The notes beneath the pieces are model-generated. The model worked only from the letters and a program-made list of their open reading frames with translations. It was not told where the DNA came from and searched no databases. Below, one piece after another: positions 25,760 through 35,800 of a stretch of 64,000 bases of DNA (position 1 is the stretch's first letter; each line of letters begins with the position of its first letter). The stretch spans positions 357,052 to 421,051 of the forward strand of contig JADJVM010000003.1 in the NCBI GenBank assembly GCA_016710595.1, read 5' to 3'. Position numbers and translations under genes: made by a program. This DNA comes from Niastella sp. GTDB taxonomy: Bacteria; Bacteroidota; Bacteroidia; Chitinophagales; Chitinophagaceae.

Positions 25760-26644
25760 ATGCAACTGAAACCGGTTGATAAAGTAACGGAGATAAGCCC
25801 TGCTGATTTTAAGAAAAATTATTACGAAACTATGAAACCACTGGTGATTACCGGGCTGGCAAAACAATGGCCTGCATATAAAAAGTGGGATTGGGATTTT
25901 TTTATTGATGTGGTAGGCCAAAAAGAAGTAGGCGTATATAACAATATTAAAAGCGACTCTTATACCCCCATTAATACTGCAGATGCTTATATGATGTTTG
26001 GTGATTATTTAAAAAAAGTAAAAGAAGGCCCCCTTGATTTACGGATTTTCCTTTTTAATATATTTCAACATGCGCCACAACTAAATGAAGACTTTACCTG
26101 GCCGGATGAATACATGAAAGGTTTTGTAAAAAAATACCCGATGCTTTTTGTGGGCGGCGAGGGTGCTATTACACACATGCATTTCGATATAGATATGAGT
26201 CATATTCTGCATACTCAGTTTATAGGTAAAAAAAGGGTACTGCTTTTTCCCTTTGAAGAGCAGTATAAATTATACAGAAAACCATGGGAAGTATTAAGCC
26301 TGGCAAACTATGCCCATTATTCAGAGCATTTTGATTATGATAATTTCCCGGCTGTAAAATTAGCTAAGGGTTACGAGGTGATTTTAGAACATGGCGATAC
26401 CTTATTTATGCCTGCGGGGTATTGGCACCACATGGAATATATTGAATCGGGTTTTGCAATGAGCCTGAGAGCTATGCAAAAAGGCCTGGGAGGCAAGCTG
26501 AACGGGGTTTGGAAGCTATTTGGAATGCGGGGTATTGATACCCTAATGAAAAAAACATCCCCTTCCTGGTGGTATCATTATAAAAAAGGGAAACTGATGG
26601 ATTTGGCGAAAAAGGAGCTTAAAAAATCAAATATTGCTAAATAA
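25760..26644 (+). CDS. Cupin-8 / JmjC-like Fe(II) 2-oxoglutarate oxygenase
   Basis: The protein has 294 residues from the ATG at 25760; a longer frame from 25715 would include the promoter. The iron-binding triad is visible: H141 and D143 in THMHFDID, and a distal histidine in MPAGYWHHMEY. KKRVLLFP and the N-terminal KPLVITGLAKQWPA are typical of the FIH-like cupin_8 group. Such enzymes hydroxylate protein or small-molecule targets; the substrate here is unknown. The C-terminal 40 residues form a basic tail. The gene appears monocistronic. Confidence 0.85.
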   Translation: MQLKPVDKVTEISPADFKKNYYETMKPLVITGLAKQWPAYKKWDWDFFIDVVGQKEVGVYNNIKSDSYTPINTADAYMMFGDYLKKVKEGPLDLRIFLFNIFQHAPQLNEDFTWPDEYMKGFVKKYPMLFVGGEGAITHMHFDIDMSHILHTQFIGKKRVLLFPFEEQYKLYRKPWEVLSLANYAHYSEHFDYDNFPAVKLAKGYEVILEHGDTLFMPAGYWHHMEYIESGFAMSLRAMQKGLGGKLNGVWKLFGMRGIDTLMKKTSPSWWYHYKKGKLMDLAKKELKKSNIAK

Positions 26645-26859
26645 CAGAGAAAAAGTTACTTGTTTTAAATAAAAATATTAATTTTACCACCTGCCTAATA
26701 AAGCGTTCCAATTCTATCTTATCTGAAGCCTGTATTCCTGAAAACTTCTCATTTCCAACATTCTTTATAAAAATCACCGATTTTTTTTCAATAATTTTTT
26801 GTTTAATAGATTATATATATACCTCAATAACTTTTTCTTGTGGTTTCAGAGGTAAGCAA

Positions 26860-26890
26860 GGCCGGTGATGTTTATCACTGGCCGTTTTTT
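26860..26890 (+). terminator. Rho-independent terminator
   Basis: GGCCGGTGAT (26860-26869) pairs with ATCACTGGCC (26874-26883) across a GTTT loop, with one G-T pair, and is followed by GTTTTTT. It sits about 215 bases after the JmjC gene and abuts the stop of the convergent DUF2461 gene. The intervening 26645-26859 is AT-rich and shows nothing else. Confidence 0.75.
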
Positions 26891-27557
26891 ATATCTCCCC
26901 GATGGCTGTCTTTAAGAACCGGATAAATGGAAATGCCAGTTTAAACGATTTACTCAAATTTCCCGTAAGTGAGGGGTTTAATATTTCTTTATCGCTAAGT
27001 GTATGGGTTACAATAAAACTTTTATTTTTTAATACATCAATTGCAGGGTTACTTTCTTCATAACCTTTTGGCGGGCGCTTCAATTTATCTTCTGCAGAAA
27101 GCCCGCCGGGGAATTCATTTTTAAATGTATTGTTGTTAATGATTTTTTTAAACTGTAAATAATTATAATCAATCTCTTGCCTTATCCTGGCAAGGTTTTC
27201 TGGATTGGGCATCCATATCCCTGCTGCTAAAAAGCTTTTTCCTGGTTGCATGTGAAAATAATATCCCGGGCCTTCTCCTTTTTTACCGGTTTCATTTATA
27301 TAAGCTGCCATATTATTTTTATAAGGCATTTTATTTTTACTAAAACGCACATCCCGGTTTATTCTAAAGCAGCAATTTTTGGGTTCCAGGTGCAGCAGGC
27401 TTTTATCAAAATCACACATTGATTCAAGAAGTTCTGCTACAAAATTTACAAAATTTTCTTTAGCTTCCAGGTACCTTTGCTTATGCTCATCAAACCAGGG
27501 TTTGTTATTATTCTTTTGGAGAATGGTTAAGAATTTTAAAGTATTGGGGTCTATCAT
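26889..27557 (-). CDS. DUF2461 family protein
   Basis: The protein has 222 residues. The N-terminal NTLKFLTILQKNNNKPWFDEHKQRY is the DUF2461 (TIGR02453-type) opening, followed by FRINRDVRFSKNKMPYKNN and PGKSFLAAGIWMP. The family is widespread and soluble, with no established reaction. It starts 19 bases after the ligA stop and is likely co-transcribed with ligA. Confidence 0.88.
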   Translation of the reverse strand: MIDPNTLKFLTILQKNNNKPWFDEHKQRYLEAKENFVNFVAELLESMCDFDKSLLHLEPKNCCFRINRDVRFSKNKMPYKNNMAAYINETGKKGEGPGYYFHMQPGKSFLAAGIWMPNPENLARIRQEIDYNYLQFKKIINNNTFKNEFPGGLSAEDKLKRPPKGYEESNPAIDVLKNKSFIVTHTLSDKEILNPSLTGNLSKSFKLAFPFIRFLKTAIGEI

Positions 27558-27576
27558 AAACTAAAATAAGGATCCA

Positions 27577-29676
27577 TTATTTATTCATCAGGGTTAAGAA
27601 ATCTTTTTCATTTAAGATTTTAATAGAAGGTATCTTTTTTGCTTTTTCCAGTTTACTGCCGGCATCTTCGCCCACCACCAGGTAATGAAGTTTACTGCTT
27701 ACGCCACTTACAATTTTACCACCCAGGTTTTCAACCATCGTTTCAGCCTCGCTTCTTTTTAATTCTTGTAAAGTGCCTGTAAACAAAAATGTTTGCCCGG
27801 CTAAATCGCCTGAAACAGGCATATTCTCTTTTCGTTGTAAGGATACACCCAGTTGTTCCAGCTTTTGGAGCATTTTTAAATTGTCTTCATTTTTAAAAAA
27901 CTCATAAATACTGTTGGCAACTTTTACACCCACATCTTCAAATAACATTAATTTTTCGGGAGATAATTTTGCCAGGTCATATACATGATCAATAGACTGT
28001 GCCAATGTTTTAGCCGTGGTTTCTCCTACAAAGCGGATGCCTAATGCATAAATAAGCCGGTGCAAAGACTGGTTTTTACTGCTTTCAATGGCTTGCTGTA
28101 AATTTTCTGCTGATTTAATGCCAAAGCCTTCTATTTTTTTTATTGTTTCAAAATCCAAAGTATAGATAGAAGGTACATCCGGTAAAATACCCAGGCTATA
28201 AAAACGCCTAACATTGGCTTCACCAAAACTGCGGATATCCATCGCATCTTTACTTACAAAATGGATGATCCGTTCTATGATCTGTGCCTCACAATTAATA
28301 TTTACACATCGCCATACCGCTTCATCTACCGGCTTAAATAAGGCAGTATGGCATACCGGGCATTTTTTTGGAAATTCAATCAAGGTTTCATTTCCATTTC
28401 GTAATTCGGGTAACGATTTTACAATTTGCGGTATCACATCGCCACTCCTTTCAATAAGGATGGCATCTCCTATCATCAGGTCTTTATCTTTAATATAATC
28501 TTCATTGTGAATAGAAATACTACTTACGGTAACGCCCCCAACCTGTACCGGTTTTATTTTTGCAACTGGTGTTACGGCACCTGTACGCCCTACCTGGAAC
28601 TCAACTCCCAGCAATTGACTGGTTGCCTGCCGGGCTTTAAATTTATATGCAATAGCCCACCGTGGATGGTGCGATGTGTTACCCAATTGATCTTGCAAAT
28701 GCAAGTCGTTAACTTTTATTACCATTCCATCAATTTCATAAGGAAGGCTGTCCCGCTTTTCTTCAAACGAAGTAATGTATTGTATCACGCCCTGTATGCC
28801 TGTTACCACTTTCATCTCTTGTTTAGGGCTTCTAAATCCAAGGATCCACAACATTTCCAACATGCCGGAATGTGTTTTAGGCTCAAGGCCGCTTTGTGCA
28901 GTAAGGGTAAAATAACTTACATGGTATAAAAAAGCTTCAAGGTTTCTTTTGCTTACTATGAATGGATCTTTTATACGCAAACTTCCGGCAGCCGCATTGC
29001 GGGGATTGGCCAATGGGGGCGTTCCTTCTTCTATTAGCGCTTCATTATACTGTTTAAAATTATTTTTATTCATCAATACTTCTCCCCTTATTTCAATTTG
29101 CTCTATACCATAATTGCTAAATTTTGCAGAGAGCGGCAGGGTCCTTATTTGTTTAATGTTTGGCGTAATATCATCGCCTGTTTCTCCATCGCCACGGGTG
29201 AGGCCACGGCTTAGCTGATCATGATCATATACCACAGAAATACTGGCGCCATCAAACTTGGGTTCCACGCAATATTCAATCTCAGCGAGTTTACTCAATT
29301 CTCTTGCCTTACGGTCCCAATCCAGCAGGTCATCGGCATTATAAGAATTTTCTAATGATAGCATGGGCACTAAATGCTGCCTTTTTGGGAAATCTTTTAT
29401 CAAACCGATACCTACTCTTTGTGTAGGTGAATCTTTGGTAATAATAGACGGGTCCTCTTTCTCCCATTTTTCTAAATATTTAAAAAGGCTATCATACTCA
29501 AAATCGCTCAGCAGCGGATCGTTCATTACATAATACCTGTTTTCATGAAAACGTAAAACCTGGCGCAGGTCTTCAACGGTTCCTGGCGCTTTTTTTTCTT
29601 GATTGGTATTTGAAACATATGATAGCCAGTTATGGCTTTGTTTTTGTAAAATTTTAATTTCGTCAGGATGATACAT
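27577..29676 (-). CDS. ligA: NAD-dependent DNA ligase LigA
   Basis: The protein has 699 residues. The adenylation lysine is K140 in CVEPKFDGAS, followed by TRGDGETGDDITPN and GEVLMNKNNF. An OB fold follows, then a four-cysteine zinc site (CPVCHTALF, and WRCVNINCEAQ), helix-hairpin-helix repeats (about 490-580) and a C-terminal BRCT domain (about 620-699). The 25-residue N-terminal extension before HENRYYVMNDPLLSD is usual in this bacterial group. The -7-like TACCTTTG lies on the minus strand at 29700-29693, which would give a leader of about 10 bases. It seals nicks in replication and repair. Confidence 0.97.
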   Translation of the reverse strand: MYHPDEIKILQKQSHNWLSYVSNTNQEKKAPGTVEDLRQVLRFHENRYYVMNDPLLSDFEYDSLFKYLEKWEKEDPSIITKDSPTQRVGIGLIKDFPKRQHLVPMLSLENSYNADDLLDWDRKARELSKLAEIEYCVEPKFDGASISVVYDHDQLSRGLTRGDGETGDDITPNIKQIRTLPLSAKFSNYGIEQIEIRGEVLMNKNNFKQYNEALIEEGTPPLANPRNAAAGSLRIKDPFIVSKRNLEAFLYHVSYFTLTAQSGLEPKTHSGMLEMLWILGFRSPKQEMKVVTGIQGVIQYITSFEEKRDSLPYEIDGMVIKVNDLHLQDQLGNTSHHPRWAIAYKFKARQATSQLLGVEFQVGRTGAVTPVAKIKPVQVGGVTVSSISIHNEDYIKDKDLMIGDAILIERSGDVIPQIVKSLPELRNGNETLIEFPKKCPVCHTALFKPVDEAVWRCVNINCEAQIIERIIHFVSKDAMDIRSFGEANVRRFYSLGILPDVPSIYTLDFETIKKIEGFGIKSAENLQQAIESSKNQSLHRLIYALGIRFVGETTAKTLAQSIDHVYDLAKLSPEKLMLFEDVGVKVANSIYEFFKNEDNLKMLQKLEQLGVSLQRKENMPVSGDLAGQTFLFTGTLQELKRSEAETMVENLGGKIVSGVSSKLHYLVVGEDAGSKLEKAKKIPSIKILNEKDFLTLMNK

Positions 29677-29757
29677 AGGAGATAACTTATTTCAAAGGTA
29701 AAAAATATCAATTGTATTCAGTTTGATGGATAACCGGGATTGTTTTTGTTCCTGAAA

Positions 29758-29785
29758 TTTGTACAACATAGTTTTAATAAATTTG
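29758..29785 (+). promoter_or_regulatory. Promoter of the M16 peptidase pair, probably leaderless
   Basis: TTTG (29758-29761), a 16-base spacer and TAAATTTG (29778-29785). The ATG follows only 6 bases after the box, so transcription would begin within about 3 bases of the start codon. Confidence 0.55.
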
Positions 29786-29791
29786 CAAACT

Positions 29792-31030
29792 ATGATTCAT
29801 TTTGAAAAGTTTACATTACCCAATGGCTTACGTGTAATTGTTCACCCGGATACCAGCACACCCATGGCCGTACTGGATGTAATGTACGATGTAGGCGCCA
29901 GGGACGAAGATCCCAATAAAACAGGTTTTGCCCATTTGTTTGAACATTTGATGTTTGGTGGAAGTATTCACATTAAAGATTATGATGAACCCCTGCAACG
30001 GGCTGGCGGCGATAATAATGCATATACTACCAATGATCTTACAAATTATTATTGTCAACTACCGGCAGAAAATATTGAAACTGCTTTTTGGCTCGAAAGC
30101 GACCGGATGCTAAGCCTTGCCTTTAATGCAAAAAGCCTGGAGGTGCAGCGTAAAGTAGTGTGCGAAGAGTTTAAGGAAAACTATATTAATAAACCCTATG
30201 GTGATGTATGGCATAAATTAAGGGCGCTGGCTTATCAATCTCATCCTTACAGGTGGATGACCATTGGCGAAAAATTGCAACATATAGAAGAGGTGACGTT
30301 GCCCGATGTAAAAGCATTTTTTAAAAAGCATTACAATCCACGCAATGCAGTGATGGTGGTAGCCGGCAATGTAAAAACAGAACAAATAAAAATACTTGCC
30401 GAAAAATGGTTTGGGGATATTGCGCCCGGCCCCAAATATGAACGGAACCTACCTGCCGAACCCATGCAGGAGTTTCCCCGGTTTTTAGAAGTGAAAGCCG
30501 ATGTTCCATTAGATGCAATTTATAAATGCTGGCATATTGAAGACAGGATTAGCGACCGGTATTACAGGGCAGACCTGATTACTGAAGTATTGGGCGGCGG
30601 AGGCTCCTCCCGGTTATTTCAAGCATTGGTGAAAGAGAAAAAATTGTTTAGCAATATTGATTGTTATCATTTGGGTAGCACCGATGCAGGCCTGCTGGTA
30701 ATAGATGGAAAATTGGTAAAAGGCGTGCATATTAAAGATGCAGATGATGCCATCAATGATGAATTAGAAAAATTAAAATCAAATGGTATTACAGAATCCG
30801 AACTGGAGAAAATAAAAAACCGTACGGAGAGCGCCATGGCTTTTGAAGATATGAGCCTTGCCAACCGTGCTGCCAGCCTTGCCAATTATGAAATGCTGGG
30901 AGATGCGAACTTAATTAATACCGAGTTGGAAAAATACCGGGCGGTAACAGCATACGATGTATTACAGGAGTGCAAACAAGTTTTTACAAACAACAATTGC
31001 AGCACACTTTATTATTTAAGTAACAATTAA
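29792..31030 (+). CDS. M16 family zinc peptidase, catalytic subunit
   Basis: The protein has 412 residues from the ATG at 29792; a TTG in frame at 29759 would place the promoter box within the gene. The inverted zinc motif HLFEH lies at H48-H52, with the third ligand glutamate expected in VVCEEFKENYINKP. Two M16 domains (about 1-210 and 220-412) are present. There is no signal peptide, so the protein is likely cytoplasmic. It resembles the processing-peptidase-like M16B pairs in which one subunit is active and the partner only contributes to the chamber. It is followed after 5 bases by that partner. Confidence 0.92.
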   Translation: MIHFEKFTLPNGLRVIVHPDTSTPMAVLDVMYDVGARDEDPNKTGFAHLFEHLMFGGSIHIKDYDEPLQRAGGDNNAYTTNDLTNYYCQLPAENIETAFWLESDRMLSLAFNAKSLEVQRKVVCEEFKENYINKPYGDVWHKLRALAYQSHPYRWMTIGEKLQHIEEVTLPDVKAFFKKHYNPRNAVMVVAGNVKTEQIKILAEKWFGDIAPGPKYERNLPAEPMQEFPRFLEVKADVPLDAIYKCWHIEDRISDRYYRADLITEVLGGGGSSRLFQALVKEKKLFSNIDCYHLGSTDAGLLVIDGKLVKGVHIKDADDAINDELEKLKSNGITESELEKIKNRTESAMAFEDMSLANRAASLANYEMLGDANLINTELEKYRAVTAYDVLQECKQVFTNNNCSTLYYLSNN

Positions 31031-31035
31031 AAATT

Positions 31036-32313
31036 TTGAACAGAAAAATAGCCCCTTCCATAGTAGATGCCGTAAATTTTAACCTGCAGTTAAAACCTTA
31101 CCAATATTATGCTTTAGATAATGGGATACCGGTTTATTGTATTGATGCCGGCGAGCAGGATGTTTTGCAAATAGAATGGGTTTTTTATGCAGGTAATTGG
31201 TTTGAGCAACAGCAAGGAGTAGCTGCGGCTACAAACTTTATGCTTAAAAACGGAACCTCTTCAAAAAATGCTTACGAACTTAACGAAGCATTTGATTACT
31301 ACGGTTCTTATTGCAGCAGGTCTTGTTATAATGAAACAGCAACGGTTTCTTTACATTGCTTAAATCGTCATGCTGAAAAAGGAGTGGGTATAGTTGCAGA
31401 AATGATTAGCGATTCTGTATTTCCCGAAAAAGAACTCGAAATTTTTAAACAAAACAGCAAACAGCGCTTGCAGGTAAATCAAAAAAAATGTGAGTTTGTA
31501 GCAGGCCGTAAAATTGATCGTTTATTATATGGCGAAAAACATCCTTATGCAGCATACTCTAACGAGCCTGAAATTGACGCCCTGGATGTAGCATTACTTA
31601 AAAACTTTTATGAACAATATTACTTACAGGGAAGTTGTGTAATTTTTGTTGCAGGAAAATTGCCTTTAAATATCATGGGTATATTAAATGAATATTTTGG
31701 AAAAATGCCTTTAAAAAAACCTGATTATTTATTAAAGCCTTTACCAGCTGATCCTTCTTCTGAAAAAAAATGGCGCATAAAAAATGATGAACATGCAGTG
31801 CAGGGTGCTATTCGCATGGCGGCTTCATTTCCCAACAGGCATCATCCTGATTTTAAAAAAGCCATTGTATTGAATAATATTTTTGGAGGTTATTTTGGTT
31901 CCCGGCTCATGAGTAATATTCGGGAAGAAAAGGGCTATACCTATGGCATATACAGTTATTTACAAAACCATATACAGGAAAGTGCCTGGATGATAAGCAC
32001 AGAGGCCGGCCTGGAATATTGTGAACCATTGATTGAAGAAGTGTATAAAGAAATGAAATTGTTGAGAGATGCCCCGGTAAGTAATGAAGAATTAAAATTG
32101 GTGCAGAATTATATGATGGGGAGTTTGCTGGGCGACCTGGATGGTCCTTTTCATATTATTGCAAAATGGAAGAATATTATTTTAAATGGACTGGGTGAAG
32201 ATTATTTTTATAGTTCTGTAGAAGCCATTAAGAATAGTAAACCTGAAGAATTACAGGAGTTGGCTCAAAAGTATTTGCAACCCGAAAATTTTTATGAACT
32301 GATTGTTTACTGA
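31036..32313 (+). CDS. M16 family peptidase homologue, non-catalytic partner
   Basis: The protein has 425 residues. At the position of HxxEH the sequence reads TNFMLKNGT, so the zinc site is lost. The C-terminal SRLMSNIREEKGYTYGIYS keeps the R/Y pair that inactive subunits use to hold substrate in the partner. No ATG exists before the conserved part. The start is a TTG at 31036, 5 bases after the upstream stop, consistent with coupled translation. No export signal is seen. It should form a heterodimer with the preceding protein. Confidence 0.88.
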   Translation: MNRKIAPSIVDAVNFNLQLKPYQYYALDNGIPVYCIDAGEQDVLQIEWVFYAGNWFEQQQGVAAATNFMLKNGTSSKNAYELNEAFDYYGSYCSRSCYNETATVSLHCLNRHAEKGVGIVAEMISDSVFPEKELEIFKQNSKQRLQVNQKKCEFVAGRKIDRLLYGEKHPYAAYSNEPEIDALDVALLKNFYEQYYLQGSCVIFVAGKLPLNIMGILNEYFGKMPLKKPDYLLKPLPADPSSEKKWRIKNDEHAVQGAIRMAASFPNRHHPDFKKAIVLNNIFGGYFGSRLMSNIREEKGYTYGIYSYLQNHIQESAWMISTEAGLEYCEPLIEEVYKEMKLLRDAPVSNEELKLVQNYMMGSLLGDLDGPFHIIAKWKNIILNGLGEDYFYSSVEAIKNSKPEELQELAQKYLQPENFYELIVY

Positions 32314-32323
32314 TGAATAGAAA

Positions 32324-32347
32324 AAGGCTCCCTGTTATAGGAGCCTT
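32324..32347 (+). terminator. Hairpin terminator between convergent genes
   Basis: AAGGCTCC pairs with GGAGCCTT over an 8-base loop. The preceding A tract and the following TTCTC make it weakly bidirectional. It lies between the M16 pair and the convergent small secreted-protein gene. Confidence 0.65.
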
Positions 32348-32444
32348 CTCATTCAAAAACCACCTGTGTTTATTTATCCATCCAAAAATGTAAGCCAAAA
32401 CCCAGTATCAACTAATTTTTTCAAGGGTATCTATATTCTTGCGG

Positions 32445-32756
32445 TTAACTTTTTTTCTTGTTGCTTTTGTATCTTTTGTCGGGTGTACCGTCTTTTTTTA
32501 GGTGTTTATTGGCGGCATATCTTTTATCGGGCGTGCCATCCTTTTTTAATTTTGAACCTGTAGTAGCAGCCGGGGATACTTTTGCTACTTTAGTATTGGT
32601 TGCAACTGTGGTAGATTTAGCAGGCAACTTAGTAGTAGCCATGGCGGTGTTACTTGCTTTTTTTACTTCTGCTTTTTTTGCAGTAGGTGTTGTTTGCGCC
32701 ATTGCATTAAAACTTAATCCTGCCAGGATTAAAGCTGCTAAGAATAATTTTTTCAT
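32445..32756 (-). CDS. Small basic secreted protein with a duplicated LKKDGTPDKRY motif
   Basis: The protein has 103 residues. A signal peptide (residues 1-20, ending NAMA before QTT) is followed by a lysine, alanine and threonine-rich low-complexity stretch. It ends with two exact copies of LKKDGTPDKRY at residues 70-80 and 86-96, then a basic tail. No enzyme motif is present. The mature protein is strongly positive and may bind nucleic acid, cell wall or lipopolysaccharide, but that is only a suggestion. It shares a 14-base upstream element with the gene at 36353-36907. Confidence 0.65.
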   Translation of the reverse strand: MKKLFLAALILAGLSFNAMAQTTPTAKKAEVKKASNTAMATTKLPAKSTTVATNTKVAKVSPAATTGSKLKKDGTPDKRYAANKHLKKDGTPDKRYKSNKKKS

Positions 32757-32838
32757 TTATTTTTATTTGTGTTGATGAATAATGACAGGATAAAATTAAT
32801 GCGAGAACGCAGGGAAACAATCAATAAATAGGTAAAAC

Positions 32839-32852
32839 GGCAAAAACTATCG
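32839..32852 (-). promoter_or_regulatory. Shared 14-base upstream element, copy 1
   Basis: On the minus strand this reads CGATAGTTTTTGCC and lies 83 bases before the ATG at 32756. It resembles a -7 box with one extra base (TAGTTTTTG). An identical copy precedes another secreted-protein gene at 36993-37006. Confidence 0.45.
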
Positions 32853-32878
32853 GTGAATCATACTTTATCATTGTTGAA

Positions 32879-35800
32879 TTATGAATGAGAATATTGATTT
32901 ACCTGTTTTACATTTCCAGTTCTTTTTAGCTCACCCCATCCCTGAGTTTCTCCTTTAAGGGCTTTACGTATTGATTTGAATAAGATAAGATACATTAATT
33001 GACGATACACAAAACGTTGAGGGATTAACCAAAGTAATTGTAATTTATTTTCCTTTTCATAGCTAAAGGCTAAAAGGCTTACGCTGATATCTACCAGGAT
33101 AAACAATAAATAGAACCATCCTATTTTATGCAGGCTCGCTGAATTGTGCCGGTTCCAAATTAAACTAAATAGGAGCATAAAATCTGCCAGCGGTGCAATA
33201 ATGGGTAAAATAATTTGAAAGATAAGTACACCCGGAAGCGCTACCATACCCAATCCCTTGTATTTTGGCCTGAAACAAGCATCCCTGTTTTTCCAAAATG
33301 ATTGCATGATGCCATAGCTCCAGCGAAAGCGTTGTTTCATAAATTGGCTGAGCGTTTCAGGCGCTTCTGTAACGGCAATGGCTTCGGTACAATTTACTAC
33401 CCGGTATCCATTTTTTATAATTCTAATGGTAAGGTCGCAGTCTTCTGCAAGGGTATCGGTAGTAAAACCCCCGGCATTAAAAATTGCTTCTTTCTTAAAT
33501 GCCCCAATGGCACCGGGTACAACGGTAATGCCATTAATAAGATCGAATGCCCTGCGTTCAAAATTTTGAGCTGTTATGTATTCAATATTTTGCCAGCGGG
33601 TAAGGATTGTGTTTTTATTGCCCACTTTTACATTTCCGGCAACAGCGCCTACCTGCATTTTTGATTGTAACCCCGGATCCATAAAATATTTCATCAATTG
33701 CCTTAATGCATCATGCTTTAATTGGGTATCGGCATCAATACACATTACATAATCTGCATCACTTTTTAATAGCCCATAATTTAAAGCAGAGGCTTTACCT
33801 CCATTCGCCTTATGATGCACATTTACTTTAGGGTGATTTTTAAAAGCACTTAAAACTTTTTCGAAAGTTTTATCCTGTGAGCCATCATCTACAAACTCAA
33901 TGCTGAAAGATGGATAATCTTGTAATAATAAATTTTCAATAGTTTTTATAGCATTTACTTCTTCGTTATAAGCCGGTACTATGATACTTACTTTAGGAAA
34001 TGATTTGGGCTCAGTCATTTGCTCAATGGGTCTTTTTGTTTTTTGTAAAAAAACCATAATACCCAACATTAAAATCCGTAACAGGCCCAGTATGATGGCA
34101 GTCCAGAATGCATAATTCAGCGCTTCCTGAAAATAATACCACTCACCAATAATAATCGCATTGGTGGCCATTAGGTTATTATGAACAGGAGGCATAATCA
34201 CTGCCTTGGTTGTTTTTAAAAGGTCGGCTACTGTTATAAATTTTATATTTCTTTTTTTAAAATACTGAATGATTCCTGGTAGCGCATCTACTGTAGCCTG
34301 GCGGTTGCCACCTGCATCATGCAATAAAATAATTCCTTTTTCAGGATTCGCTTCATATTGGCTTACTACCCGGTTGTAAATACTATCTGCCGGTACACCC
34401 GGTACCCAATCATTGGGGTCAATACTTTCTCCAATCGTATAATAATTTTTTTGCCTGCTTATGGCAATAGGTTTTAACTCAACCTCTTTGCTTGGCTCTG
34501 CATCTGCATTAAATGGCGCCCTGAATAAAACGGTACTATGGCCGGTAGCTGCTTCAATAAGCAGCCGGGTAGATTCCATTTCGGCTACAGCTCGTTTACT
34601 ACTCACTTCCGCAATATTGGGATGGGTGAATGTGTGGTTCCCAATTTCGAACCCATCTTTGTAAATTTGTTTTAATAAGGGCAAGTTTGCTTCTGCCTGA
34701 ACGCCCACCACAAAGAAAGCAGCGGGAACATGTTCTCTTTTTAAGATGTCTAAAATTTGAGGTGTAAATTCAGGGTCGGGGCCATCATCAAACGTAAGCA
34801 ATACCTGCTGTTGCACAGTGCCGTATTTTTTTATCACATATTTGGTGGGCAACTGCAGATATTTTTGTTCAGATACTAATTTTTCTGTGCTATCATATTG
34901 TATAGAAATAATTCCGGGCTGTGGGGTGGCAATTACATTCAGCACTTCTCCGTCGCCAATATAATCCGGGCTGGCTACCGGTGTATTTACATGATTAAAA
35001 ACTGAAAAATTGAATGAATTTTTTTGCATCGCTTCATTAGAAAGGTTGCGTCCGTAAAATGCCCAAAGCCTGTCATCTTCGCTGCCTAACCGCCAAAGTG
35101 CAGTACCGGCTGTACCATACTCATCTGCAAAGCGCATGGTATTAAAGTTGGTAGCCGCATCAGCAAAATAAACCTGGTGTTTTATGCCATCACCATCGGT
35201 ATATTGATAACCGTTATTGTAACTTGTATTGTCAAAATTAATTGTTGCATTATATTGCCGGGCACCAGCAAGCGCTTGTTGATAAGTAATGGTAGTGGCT
35301 TCGGTACTGGCGGGCCAATCGTATCCATAACCGGCAAGGGCAAGAATAATTTTTTCTGAAGGGATGTCTTTTGCAGCTTCATCTAATGCTTTCTCAATCC
35401 ATTGCTGGCTGCATACGGGGCCGGGGGTGCTGGTACCATAATGTTCATCATAAGCCATCAGGAAGATAAAATCATTATACTTTGATAATTCTTTTATATT
35501 AAAATCATCATCTTCGGGCATTACATCCTGTGTTACTAAAAGACCACGGTTATGAAACGCCTGGTAAAGCTCCTGTTGAAAGGCGATGATGGGTTCATCT
35601 CCTTTTTCATTAAACTCCTCAAAGTCAATATTAATCCCCTGGAGCTGGTATTGTGTTACATATTTTAAAAGGTCTGCAATTAGTTTTTCTTTTTTTTGAG
35701 GATTGTGTAAAATGCGATGTAATATTTTGCCATCAAAGTTTCCATTTCCGGTAATTGCATTGGTATTATTGATAAGCGGGAGTATCCTTACTTTATTTTC

